A DNA stretch of 24,158 nucleotides from JACVRM01 sp046262315 (GTDB taxonomy: Bacteria; Actinomycetota; Thermoleophilia; Gaiellales; Gaiellaceae): contig JBHEMZ010000030.1 of the NCBI GenBank assembly GCA_046262315.1, positions 1 through 24,158 of the forward strand. Direction: 5' to 3'. Shown here piece by piece: positions 7,081 to 14,869 of the stretch (position 1 is its first letter; each line of letters starts with the position of its first letter). Below the pieces are notes generated by a model. The model worked only from the letters and a program-made list of their open reading frames with translations, searched no databases and was not told the DNA's origin. The translations under genes and the position numbers were made by a program.

Positions 7081-7429
7081 TGTCGCGCATAGAGCCTCCC
7101 GCGTCCAGCCGTCAGCGCCGGCGGACCAGAAGGTCGAACGCCTTCCGACGGAAGCCGAGTTGGGGTCGCCCGGACCGTTCGACGCAGCCGGAAGCCTGCG
7201 ACAGAGCGCGGAACCTGCCTGGTGCACCGCGCCACGTAGGCTGAGAAGAGGAAGGATGACGGCCTGACCCGGTCGCGGCGATGATCCGTCTCCCACGCCA
7301 GCCGCGCCGCTGCCGCACGCGACCGGGGGAGCGACGTTGGCGCCGAGTTCTCGACCCTCTTTCCAGGGGCCGACCGACCCCATTCTCGGCGTTTCCGAGT
7401 CCCAGCCTTCCGTTCCGCCCGGGCGTGCA
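7081..7429. other. Intergenic region between divergent genes
   Basis: About 350 bases between the Ig-like protein gene (minus) and the FIST gene (plus). It holds the GGGAGG ribosome-binding-like site (7095-7100, minus) and a TAGGCT box at 7237-7242 followed by GAGGAAGGATG, whose ATG (7256) is stopped after three codons. The FIST frame is open back to 7281, but the sequence there is Arg/Pro-rich and unlike the family. I see no RNA gene. Confidence 0.5.
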
Positions 7430-7435
7430 TAGACT
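7430..7435 (+). promoter_or_regulatory. -10 box TAGACT, leaderless-type
   Basis: TAGACT ends exactly 7 bases before GTG 7443 of the FIST gene. No Shine-Dalgarno sequence. This is the main reason for choosing that start. Confidence 0.55.
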
Positions 7436-7442
7436 CAGAGAA

Positions 7443-8624
7443 GTGATCGAGTCGGGGGAGATCGCGGCGACGCGCATCGGCGTGGGCGTCTCGCTGACGG
7501 AGCACGCTGGACGCGCGGGCGCCGAGGCGGCGCGCCGCGCGGGCGCCGCGCTCGCCGGCAGCCCCGACCTGGCGTTCTTGTTCCTCTCTCCCGCGCATCT
7601 GGGCGACGTCGAGGACGCCGTCGCCACCGTGCTCGACCGGCTCCGCCCCCGCCATCTTCTCGGTTGCGTGGCGGAGGGGATCGTCGCCGGCGGCCAGGAG
7701 CTCGAGAGCGGCCCAGCGGCGGCCGTCTGGGCCGCCCGCCTCCCCGAGTCTGCAGAGATCGACCTCTTCCACACCTTCGCGCTCGAAACGGAGGGTGGCA
7801 CGGCGGTGGCGGGCTTCCCGCCGTTGCACGATCCCTCGCTCGTGACCCTGCTCGTCGACCCGTACACCTTTCCGGCGGGGCCGTTCCTCACCAAGCTGAA
7901 CGAGGACGAGCCGGGCCTGCCACTCGTCGGCGGACTCGCGGCGGGCGGCGGCGAGCCGGAGGCGCAGGCGCTCATCCTGAACGACCGGGTGATCACGGAC
8001 GGCGCCGTCGGCGCGGCCGTCAGCGGCGTCCCGGTCGTGACCGCCGTCTCTCAGGGCTGCGCCCCGATCGGTCGCGACGCCGTGATCACGAGCGCCGAAG
8101 GCAACGTGGTCTACGAGCTCGCCGGGCAGCCCGCTCTCGTCCGCCTCCAGGCCGAGATCGCATCGTTGACGCCGTCGGAGCGGATGCTCGCCGCGCGGGG
8201 CGTGCTCGCTGGGCTCGTGATCGACGAGAACCGCGCCGAGTACGGCCGCGGCGACTACCTGATGCGCGCACTGATCGGCGCCGACGAGGACTCCGGCGCG
8301 ATCGCAGTGGGCGAGCCCGTGCGCGTGGGCCAGACGCTGCGCTTCCACGTCCGCGACCGCGCCACGGCGGACGAGGACCTCCAAGAGGCACTCGGTCGAG
8401 CCCTTCACGGCGGTCGCCGGCCGGCGGGGGCGCTGCTCTTCACCTGCAACGGCCGCGGCACGCACATGTTCGGCGAGCCGGACCACGACGCGAGGCTCGT
8501 CGCTGAGGCGCTCGGCTCGCCCGCGCTGGCCGGGTTCTTCTGCGGCGGCGAGATCGGACCCGTCGGCGGCCGCGCCTTCCTACACGGCTATACCGCAACG
8601 CTCGCCGTCTTCCTCGAGCGCTGA
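7443..8624 (+). CDS. FIST domain sensor protein
   Basis: 393 residues. FIST_N spans roughly residues 10-200: TRIGVGVSLTEHAGRAGAEAA, DLAFLFLSPAHL, HLLGCVAEGIVAGGQELE, then FPAGPFLTKLNEDEPGLPLVGGLAAGGG. FIST_C follows to about 385: YLMRALIGADEDSGAIAVGE, GQTLRFHVRDRATADEDLQEAL, GALLFTCNGRGTHMFG, GFFCGGEIGPVGGRAFLHGYT. FIST domains are proposed ligand sensors (small molecules such as amino acids) and usually sit in or beside signalling proteins. Here the protein is stand-alone and cytoplasmic, with no kinase or cyclase neighbour. GTG 7443 is supported by the TAGACT box. The stop overlaps the ATG of the VOC remnant. Confidence 0.9.
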   Translation: MIESGEIAATRIGVGVSLTEHAGRAGAEAARRAGAALAGSPDLAFLFLSPAHLGDVEDAVATVLDRLRPRHLLGCVAEGIVAGGQELESGPAAAVWAARLPESAEIDLFHTFALETEGGTAVAGFPPLHDPSLVTLLVDPYTFPAGPFLTKLNEDEPGLPLVGGLAAGGGEPEAQALILNDRVITDGAVGAAVSGVPVVTAVSQGCAPIGRDAVITSAEGNVVYELAGQPALVRLQAEIASLTPSERMLAARGVLAGLVIDENRAEYGRGDYLMRALIGADEDSGAIAVGEPVRVGQTLRFHVRDRATADEDLQEALGRALHGGRRPAGALLFTCNGRGTHMFGEPDHDARLVAEALGSPALAGFFCGGEIGPVGGRAFLHGYTATLAVFLER

Positions 8625-8840
8625 TGGCCCTAGCCCGCGCGGTCGGGATCAACCACGTCTCCCTCGAGGTCGGCTCGGTGGACGAAGCCTCGAGTTCTCC
8701 GGCCGGCTCGTCCAGGCGACGCCGACGGCGACGCGCGGATCAGCTTCCACGGCCCCGTCCGCGACGACAGAGCACGCGAGTTCGACTACCCACGGCGCGT
8801 CCTCCTGCATGCCGTCCGCCGCGGCCTCGCCGGGCAATAG
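8624..8840 (+). pseudogene. Remnant of a VOC (glyoxalase/dioxygenase) family gene
   Basis: The start, MALARAVGINHVSLEVGSVDEA, is a typical VOC-family N-terminus (betaalphabetabetabeta metal-enzyme fold; the H of INHVSL is a usual metal ligand). At 8687-8691 (GCC TCG AG) one base is missing. Restoring it gives A-LEFSGRL, the expected next helix (LEFYGRLF in relatives). Downstream the frame must change again to read DGDARISFHGPVRDD...GLAGQ and stop at 8838-8840. The total of about 70 residues is far short of the usual 120-150, so a large part is missing as well. Read literally, the original frame runs into an Arg/Pro-rich tail ending at 8863. The ATG overlaps the FIST stop (TGATG), so it was once the second gene of that operon. 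Confidence 0.6.
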
Positions 8841-8866
8841 ACAGACGCACGCAGCGCAGCTAGCCT
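8838..8866 (+). promoter_or_regulatory. Promoter TAGACA-17-TAGCCT for the secreted BNR protein gene
   Basis: -35 TAGACA (8838-8843, 5 of 6 to TTGACA), spacer of exactly 17, -10 TAGCCT (8861-8866). The start would be near 8873, leaving a leader of about 54 bases with the Shine-Dalgarno sequence AGGGGGAG just before GTG 8927. Confidence 0.5.
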
Positions 8867-8926
8867 CGGCTTTGCACGGCGCCCGCGGGGGCTGCCGATC
8901 ATCCCGAAAGAGGGGGAGAGTCGACT

Positions 8927-10588
8927 GTGAAGACGCTTAAGTACGGGCTGCTCGCTGCCATGGCGGCGCTGGCAGTCCTCACCGTTGCGGGCGGTGCCGG
9001 TGGCCGCCCGGCCGAACCGGAGCTCGGCATGGCCGGAAAACGCTCGGTCACACCGGACATCGCCGGCTTCGCAAAGCAGCATGGGCCGCACTCGCAGTCG
9101 GAGTGCATCGCGCCGCCGCCGCGACCACCGGGGGACCCCAGCGGCGCCAACGTGTTGCTCGACTGTGACGGCCCAACTCCGAACAACGAGCCGGACATTG
9201 AGGTGCACACGAACGACGAGCGCCACATGGTGGCCAGCTCGAACGACTACGAGTCCTGCTGCGACGAGTTCTATACGACCACGAACAATGGCTCGTCGTG
9301 GTTCACGGGCGATATGTCGCGGAAGAGCCCGCAGGTGACCGGCAGCGATCCGGTCACCTCCTATGACCGGAAGCACGACGTCTGGATCCACTCCTCGTTG
9401 AACTACTCGTTCCAGTACTCGACGGGCGAGGCATGCCGCGGAGACCTCGTCGTGTCGCGGTCGTACGACGGTGGATTCACCTGGAGGCCGGCGACGGTCG
9501 TCGACAACGGCGTCGGCTGTGATCTGTCCAACGCCCAGCGCTTCAACGACAAGGAGTGGATGGAGACGGACAACAGTCCGTCATCACCGTTCTACGGGCG
9601 CACGTACATCACCTGGACGAAGTTCATCTCGCGAAGCGGCGAGTACCTCTCTTCGCCGATCTACGAGTCGCACTCGGACGACGGCGGCATCCACTGGTCG
9701 ACGCCGAAAGAGATCTCCGGCTCGAACGCGGCGCTCTGCATCGACCAGACTGACGGGGAGGCAGCCGGGCGCTGCGACGAGAACCAGTTTTCCGTGCCGA
9801 CCATCGGCCGCGACGGCATCGTCTACGTGGCTTTCCAGAACTCCCAGAACACGACACTCTGGGAAGGCGGCGAGGTCTACGACGACCAGTACCTGCTCGT
9901 GAAATCGACGAACGGCGGCGGCACCTGGTCCGTGCCTAGCTTCGTCGTCGGGATCGAGGACGGCTCGCGCGACTACCCGCTCAACGTGAACGGCCGCCAG
10001 ACTCTCACCGGCTACCAGCTGCGGGTGAACTCGGCGGGCAACGTCGTCGTCGATCCGCGCGCCGGGGCGACGAGCAACGACCTGTACCTCGTGTTCTCGG
10101 ACAACCGGAACGGATTGCACGATTCCGACGAACCCGCGACGAACACCGACGTTTTCCTGATGTCCTCAACGAGTGGCGGGCAGTCGTGGAGCGGACCACG
10201 TCAGGTCGACGACCTCGACGAGGCCAAGTCGGACCAGTGGTTCCCGTGGGTCGACGTCAACCCGGTGAACGGGACGGTCGGCGTGCTCTACCACGACCGC
10301 GTCGCGGGCGACCCCGTGCACTACGAGACCACCCTGACGGAGTTCCCCAGCGGCGGCGGCCCCGGTGTGAAGACGGACGTCAGCACGGCGCCGTCCGACC
10401 CGGTGCACTCACGGTACTTCCGCGCCGGCGTCGCGGGCTGTGGGAACTGTGCCACGTTCCACGGCGACTACATCGGGCTCGAGTACGACCGGGTCGGCCA
10501 GGCCAAGATGGTCTGGACCGACATGCGAGACCTGGCTGCTGACAGGCCGGGGCTCCACCTGCAGTTCATCTACTACGCGCGGAAGTAG
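8927..10588 (+). CDS. Secreted BNR/Asp-box (sialidase-fold) protein
   Basis: 553 residues. Signal peptide is residues 1-26 (KTLKYGLLAAMAALAVLTVAGGAGG). Five Asp-box-like turns mark a beta-propeller: TTNNGSSWF (118-126), SRSYDGGFTW (177-186), SHSDDGGIHW (248-257), KSTNGGGTW (326-334) and SSTSGGQSW (413-421). Between them are strands such as DRKHDVWIHSSLNY and GRTYITWTKF. Asp boxes occur in sialidases and other six-bladed propellers. I do not see a full arginine-triad arrangement that would prove sialidase activity, so the function is open (glycosidase or adhesion). Several Cys pairs (ESCC, GCGNC) fit disulfides outside the cell. GTG 8927 has a strong AGGGGGAG site 6 bases before it. A strong hairpin terminator follows. 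Confidence 0.85.
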   Translation: MKTLKYGLLAAMAALAVLTVAGGAGGRPAEPELGMAGKRSVTPDIAGFAKQHGPHSQSECIAPPPRPPGDPSGANVLLDCDGPTPNNEPDIEVHTNDERHMVASSNDYESCCDEFYTTTNNGSSWFTGDMSRKSPQVTGSDPVTSYDRKHDVWIHSSLNYSFQYSTGEACRGDLVVSRSYDGGFTWRPATVVDNGVGCDLSNAQRFNDKEWMETDNSPSSPFYGRTYITWTKFISRSGEYLSSPIYESHSDDGGIHWSTPKEISGSNAALCIDQTDGEAAGRCDENQFSVPTIGRDGIVYVAFQNSQNTTLWEGGEVYDDQYLLVKSTNGGGTWSVPSFVVGIEDGSRDYPLNVNGRQTLTGYQLRVNSAGNVVVDPRAGATSNDLYLVFSDNRNGLHDSDEPATNTDVFLMSSTSGGQSWSGPRQVDDLDEAKSDQWFPWVDVNPVNGTVGVLYHDRVAGDPVHYETTLTEFPSGGGPGVKTDVSTAPSDPVHSRYFRAGVAGCGNCATFHGDYIGLEYDRVGQAKMVWTDMRDLAADRPGLHLQFIYYARK

Positions 10589-10600
10589 AACATTCGTTCG

Positions 10601-10630
10601 AGAGGGCCGGCGGTGCGCCGCCGGCCTTCT
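10601..10630. terminator. Strong bidirectional hairpin terminator
   Basis: GGCCGGCGG (10605-10613), loop TGCG, CCGCCGGCC (10618-10626), a 9-bp perfect GC stem extended by AGAG/TTCT (three Watson-Crick pairs and one G-T). It sits between convergent genes and is near symmetrical, so it can serve both strands. Confidence 0.8.
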
Positions 10631-10656
10631 CGTCCTGAAACCCCACTATCGCCGGA

Positions 10657-12915
10657 CTAGCGCGTGACGGTCGTGGCGAAAGCACGGCGTGCCTCGCGCC
10701 CGCCGGCGACGACTGTAAGCATCCCGTTGACCCGTGCTTCCGCGGCGCTCGCCGGCACCCGCCAGCGGCAACGCGCAAGGCCGTTGGAGAATCCGCGGGC
10801 GACCACGACCAGGCGCCTCCCAGCGGCGGTTGCCGTGCACCGTACGGCCGCGCCGAGCAGGATCGTCCCGTCGATCTTGATCACGCGGACGTTCGCCTCG
10901 AGAACCCCGCCCGGACGAGGCGTCGCGGTGGTCGTAAACGAGTAGAGCACGAGCTCGTCGCCCGGCTCGCTGGAGTATCCGCCGGGTACGGGATCGCTCG
11001 CCCGTGAGAGCACGGTGCGCGTGCCGGCGGCGTTCGTCGCCGTCACCGCCAGGCGCAAGGTGAAGTCGCCGTCCTCGGTGCGTACCGCGTACCGCGCGCC
11101 GAACCGCCCCGACTTCGAGCAGCGCACGCCGTCCACGCTGCAGCGGAGCCAGGTGTAGCGAAACGAGATCGGCGCCGTGCCACGCCAGCGCCCGGGGCGC
11201 GCGTGAACCGTGCTGCCGTGGGAGATCGCGCCGCGAATCGCCGGCGCCGAGAGGGGCTGGGGAAGGCGCAGCGGCGCGGGCGGATTCGCCACACGGCCGA
11301 GCGGCGGGCCGAGGGCGAGGCGTCCCGCCCCGGACTGGTTGTCGCGACCGGCCACGCCCACGTCGGCCGTGCGCTGCACGAGGAACGCGCGAATCTGCGC
11401 CGCCGTCCACCACGGGCGAGCCTGCCTCACAAGCGCTGCCGCCCCGGCCACGTGCGGTGCCGAGGCCGACGTGCCGGGAAAACCGATGTGCTCGCCGCAG
11501 CCCGCGAAGAGCCCGAAGGTCGCCGACGAGACGGAGTCGGGCCCGGCGAGCTCGGGCTTGCGCCGCCCGTCGATCGTCGGGCCTTGCGAGCTGTAAGGCT
11601 CGAGCGCGTTCGTCTGCCAGCAAACCGCCCCGACGGCGAGCGCGGCGGGCGAGGACGCGGGCTCGCCGAGGCTGCCGGCCGCCGTCTGGTACTCGAGCCG
11701 CCGGCCGGGGACAACGACATCAAGCCGCGGCGTGCCGAAGCCCGACTGCCGCTGCACCTGCACGGAGAACGCCTCTGGCTCCGTGCCGTCGAAGCTGAAG
11801 CAGGTCTGCTCGCGCGGCTCCTGCTCGCCGAACTGCTCCTCAATCGAGGCGGCGATCGGCACGTGGCCCTTGTCGCGGTAGACGAAGAGGTCGAAGTCTT
11901 GGGCCGTCACCGGCCAGTCGTCCCACTTCAGGAAGACGCAGGCCTCTGCGCGAGGCTCCAGCGTAAAGCTGTTCCCGACGTCGCCGGGCGCGAACTCGTG
12001 CCAGCCGAAGCCAGCCTCGTCGAGCCGCCCCGACCAGTGGGCGCGCGCGTAGTTCCCCGCAGAGTTGACCCAGAGGATGTCGGCCGCCTGCGCCGCCGAC
12101 GCAACGCCGTCGGGGGTCTCGGGCGGGCCCGTACCGTCGCCGCGCCAGGAGTTGAACCAGGCTGCGGAGTGGTTGACGATGCGGATGCCGTTCTGGCGCG
12201 CGAAGAGGAGCGCCTCGCCGAGCGCGACCCCGTCGTCGATGCAGATGAGCGAGATGCGGGCGCCGGGCGCCATCTCGTGGACGATCTCGGCGACCGCCGT
12301 ACCGTGATCGAGCGCCTCGAAACGGGAGAGCTGGCAGAAGTCCACGAGTTCGACCGACGCGGGCAGGTCACCCGTCGCCTGCCGGGCCCGGTAGCCCGCG
12401 AAGCCGCCGTCGATCACGCCGAGCTTGACGCCTGTTCCCGTCCAGCCTGCGGCGTGCCAGCGCGGGGCGCCCGTGGAGGAGACGCCTTCGCCGGGCAGAG
12501 CGTCGAGGAACGGGCGCGCGCGATCGCCCACGAAGCGGACGGCGCCGGCCTGGGCGACGGACTCGAGCGCGCCAGGCGGTAACAGGACGGTCGCGCGGCG
12601 CCCGTTAGCATGCACGATGCGCCCGCCCGCACGGCGAACGGCCGCAAGTGCGGCCGGCGCACGCGCCACGCCGGTCGCTTCGACCTCCACGGCGACCCGT
12701 CCGCCCGCGACGTCTTCCCCCGAGGCACGGGCGGCGGCGAGCGCGCGGGCCAGGCCATGTGTGCGGGCGGTGTGGCTCAGCGCTGCGAGCCGGACCGCGA
12801 GCTTCGGCTTCGCCGCGGGTGCCGTGAGAGTGGGTCGCGCGCCGGCAGCGGACGCGGCGACCAACACGGCGCACGCGGCGGCAGCGTGCACGAGCGCGAT
12901 CCGCCTCATCCGCAC
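10657..12915 (-). CDS. Secreted subtilisin-like serine protease (family S8) with Ig-like C-terminus
   Basis: 752 residues. Signal peptide ends near residue 26 (SAAGARP). A propeptide-like region to about 140 is followed by the S8 domain: catalytic D169 (GVIDGGF), H204 (DHGTAVAEIVH), oxyanion N288 (VNSAGN) and S483 (GTSASAPHVAG). Between N288 and S483 lies an inserted beta-sandwich-like stretch (about 305-400, FTLEPRAEACVFLKWDDW...FDLFVYRD) reminiscent of pre-peptidase C-terminal domains. The C-terminus has a WLRC(589-592)...C599 Ig-like repeat and a final cysteine-containing module (RCTATAAGRRL, ARCRWRVPASA), both shared with the protein at 6234-7076. All catalytic residues are present, so it should be active outside the cell. 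GTG 12915 is chosen for the GAGGAG site 8 bases upstream; ATG 12909 is an alternative. A TAGCAT -10 box lies at 12945-12950 (minus). Confidence 0.9.
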   Translation of the reverse strand: MRMRRIALVHAAAACAVLVAASAAGARPTLTAPAAKPKLAVRLAALSHTARTHGLARALAAARASGEDVAGGRVAVEVEATGVARAPAALAAVRRAGGRIVHANGRRATVLLPPGALESVAQAGAVRFVGDRARPFLDALPGEGVSSTGAPRWHAAGWTGTGVKLGVIDGGFAGYRARQATGDLPASVELVDFCQLSRFEALDHGTAVAEIVHEMAPGARISLICIDDGVALGEALLFARQNGIRIVNHSAAWFNSWRGDGTGPPETPDGVASAAQAADILWVNSAGNYARAHWSGRLDEAGFGWHEFAPGDVGNSFTLEPRAEACVFLKWDDWPVTAQDFDLFVYRDKGHVPIAASIEEQFGEQEPREQTCFSFDGTEPEAFSVQVQRQSGFGTPRLDVVVPGRRLEYQTAAGSLGEPASSPAALAVGAVCWQTNALEPYSSQGPTIDGRRKPELAGPDSVSSATFGLFAGCGEHIGFPGTSASAPHVAGAAALVRQARPWWTAAQIRAFLVQRTADVGVAGRDNQSGAGRLALGPPLGRVANPPAPLRLPQPLSAPAIRGAISHGSTVHARPGRWRGTAPISFRYTWLRCSVDGVRCSKSGRFGARYAVRTEDGDFTLRLAVTATNAAGTRTVLSRASDPVPGGYSSEPGDELVLYSFTTTATPRPGGVLEANVRVIKIDGTILLGAAVRCTATAAGRRLVVVARGFSNGLARCRWRVPASAAEARVNGMLTVVAGGREARRAFATTVTR

Positions 12916-13065
12916 ATCCTCGCCTCCTCGGCGCCGACTCTCCGATGCTACCGCCGCCGCCTGTGACCCGTCCTACGCCCTGCCGAACTGCCGGTTGGCG
13001 GGCGAGCCTTACCGGCGCTCCATGAGAGCGGATCGTGCCGAGCGATCGGCGAGAAGGGCGAACTC

Positions 13066-13095
13066 GTTAACGGTATTAAGCAGTTTTGTTAACCT
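13066..13095 (+). promoter_or_regulatory. Promoter and twin GTTAAC sites of the marR-MFS operon
   Basis: GTTAAC occurs at 13066-13071 and again at 13088-13093, 22 bases apart (two helical turns). The first overlaps a -35 box TTAACG (13067-13072). The second overlaps a -10 box TAACCT (13090-13095), with a spacer of 17. The -10 ends 8 bases before ATG 13104, so the transcript is nearly leaderless. A palindromic site on each promoter box is what MarR autorepression would need; that MarR binds here is inference. Confidence 0.55.
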
Positions 13096-13103
13096 GGTGA
13101 ACG

Positions 13104-13547
13104 ATGTCCATCGTCCAGGAGCTCGATCCCGTGGCCGTGGCCAACCGTCTAAGGCCAGTGCTGCTGCGCCTGAATCGCGAGCTGCGGCGCGAGCTGGCCG
13201 CGCTCGGGGTGACCGGCGGCCAGGCGACGCTGCTGTGGTTGATCCGCACGTCGCCGGGGCCCGGTGTGCGCGATCTGGCGCAGCGTGAAGGGATGTCGGC
13301 GGCCGGCATGTCCGGTCACGTCGATCGCCTCGAGGCGGCGGGGTTGGTGCGCCGCGTGCCGTCGACGGACGACCGCCGGCGGGTCGGGCTCGAGCTCACC
13401 CATGAGGGCGCCCGCGTTCTGCGGGCCGTGCGTCGGCATCGCACGGTCTGGCTCGCGCGCAGGCTCCAGCGCCTGTCGGCGCCAGAGCTCGAGGCCGTCG
13501 ATCGGGCAGTGGAACCGCTGCTCCGGCTGCTCGAGGAGGACGCATGA
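13104..13547 (+). CDS. MarR family transcriptional regulator
   Basis: 147-residue DNA-binding repressor-type protein. A winged helix-turn-helix is clear: LTHs such as GVTGGQATLLWLI, GVRDLAQREGMSAAGMSGHVDRLEAAGLVRRVPSTDDRRRVGLELTHEGARVL, which is the classic MarR recognition helix plus wing with the conserved DxRR. Flanking N- and C-terminal helices (residues 8-30 and 108-145) form the dimer interface. It is encoded 4 bases into the MFS transporter gene (ATGA overlap), so it probably senses a substrate of that exporter and represses the operon through the GTTAAC pair in its promoter. The effector is not known. Confidence 0.93.
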   Translation: MSIVQELDPVAVANRLRPVLLRLNRELRRELAALGVTGGQATLLWLIRTSPGPGVRDLAQREGMSAAGMSGHVDRLEAAGLVRRVPSTDDRRRVGLELTHEGARVLRAVRRHRTVWLARRLQRLSAPELEAVDRAVEPLLRLLEEDA

Positions 13548-14827
13548 CGGCGGCGGTACTCGCCGCCGGCGCGCGCACGTTCGCGAGCCTGCGCAAGCAC
13601 CGCAACTATCGGCTTTTCTTCTCGGGCCAGGTCGTGTCGCTCACGGGCACCTGGATGCAGAACACCGCGCTCGCCTGGTTCGTCGTCGAGCTGACGCACT
13701 CGCCCGTCGCCGTGGGTCTGCTCGCCTTCTGCCGCTTTATCCCTTTCACCGTTTTCGGTCTCTTCGCCGGCGTGCTGGCGGACCGCCTCGACAACCGGCG
13801 CATGGTCATGGTCACGCAGGTGCTCGCCATGCTCGTCTCGGTCGCGCTCGCGGTGCTCGCCTTCTCGGGGCGGGCGGAGGTCTGGCACGCCTACGCGCTC
13901 GCGGCGCTCGGCGGCACCGCGCTCGTGTTCGACGCTCCCGGGAGGCACTCGCTGACGTTCCAGATGGTGGGGCGTGACGAGCTCTCGAACGCTGTTGCGC
14001 TCAACGCGAGCCTGTTCAACGCCTCGCGCGTGGTCGGCCCAGCCGTGGCGGGCGTCGTGATCGCGGCGGCGGGTGTCGGCGTCTGTTTCGCGCTCAACGC
14101 GCTCAGTTTCCTGGCGGTGCTTGCCGCTTTGCTGCGGATGCGGGCGGCCGACCTCGTCCCGGTCGAGCGCGACGAGCGGCCGAGCGTGTTCGGTGGCATC
14201 CGCGACGGTCTCGTCTACGCGCTGCACACGCCCCGGATCCGTGTCGTGCTACTCCTGACGCTCGTGGTGAGCACGGTCGGTTTCAACTTCCACGTGCTCG
14301 TGCCCGTGCTCGCGTCGGACACGCTTCACGTGGGTGCACGGACCTTCGGCGCGCTGTCGGCCAGCTTCGGCGGCGGGGCGCTTCTGGGCGCGCTGCTCGC
14401 GGCAGGCCTTGCGCGCGCGAGCTTCAAGGCGCTGATCGCGGGGACGGGCGGCTTCAGCCTGACGCTGCTCGCGCTCGCGCCTCAGCAGACCGTCTGGGCG
14501 TGTGCGGTGCTGCTCTTCTTCATCGGGGTCTGCTTCACGCTCTGGACGTCCAACAGCCAGGCGATCCTTCAGCTGACGGTGCCGAATCATCTGCGCGGCC
14601 GCGTGCTGAGCCTCTGGCTGCTGGCGTTCGGCGGCGCCGCCCCGCTCGGCGGCCTGCTGGCCGGGTGGCTTGCGGACGTGGGGGGTACCGAGCTCGCATT
14701 CGTCGTCGCCGGCACGGCCGGTCTTGCGATGACGGTCGTGGGCTTCACGTTGCGCCCGCACATGCGCGCGGCGCCGCCCGCGCTGGCGGCTACGACGGAG
14801 CCCACCGGCGCGAGCCGCGCCGGCTGA
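13544..14827 (+). CDS. MFS transporter, EntS/DHA3-like exporter
   Basis: 427-residue membrane protein with about 12 hydrophobic segments. The N-terminus YRLFFSGQVVSLTGTWMQNTALAWFVVELTHSP, the loop 2-3 motif GVLADRLDNRRMVMVTQ, and PGRHSLTFQMVGRDELSNAVALNASLFNASRVVGPAVAG in the fourth to fifth segments are typical of the MFS_3 (EntS, proton-driven drug or siderophore efflux) group. ATG 13544 overlaps the marR stop (ATGA), a standard regulator-exporter pair. It ends 42 bases from the stop of the convergent peptidase gene, with no obvious terminator between. Substrate is unknown. Confidence 0.93.
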   Translation: MTAAVLAAGARTFASLRKHRNYRLFFSGQVVSLTGTWMQNTALAWFVVELTHSPVAVGLLAFCRFIPFTVFGLFAGVLADRLDNRRMVMVTQVLAMLVSVALAVLAFSGRAEVWHAYALAALGGTALVFDAPGRHSLTFQMVGRDELSNAVALNASLFNASRVVGPAVAGVVIAAAGVGVCFALNALSFLAVLAALLRMRAADLVPVERDERPSVFGGIRDGLVYALHTPRIRVVLLLTLVVSTVGFNFHVLVPVLASDTLHVGARTFGALSASFGGGALLGALLAAGLARASFKALIAGTGGFSLTLLALAPQQTVWACAVLLFFIGVCFTLWTSNSQAILQLTVPNHLRGRVLSLWLLAFGGAAPLGGLLAGWLADVGGTELAFVVAGTAGLAMTVVGFTLRPHMRAAPPALAATTEPTGASRAG

Positions 14828-14869
14828 CCTCCGGGCCGCGTCACGCCGGCGGGCGAACGTGCGCAGGCG

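Noticed and set aside
7225..7275. GGCTGAGA ... CCTGACCCGG resembles parts of a TPP riboswitch
   Set aside because: The second conserved half (GAACCTGATCTGGGTAATGC-like core) is missing and the next gene is a FIST protein, not a thiamine gene.
7281..7442. Longer N-terminus for the FIST protein
   Set aside because: The sequence is Arg/Pro-rich and unlike the family, and TAGACT lies 7 bases before GTG 7443.
11203..12582. 459-residue plus-strand frame opposite the subtilase
   Set aside because: The minus strand carries the complete Asp-His-Ser triad; the plus frame is low-complexity Arg/Ala.
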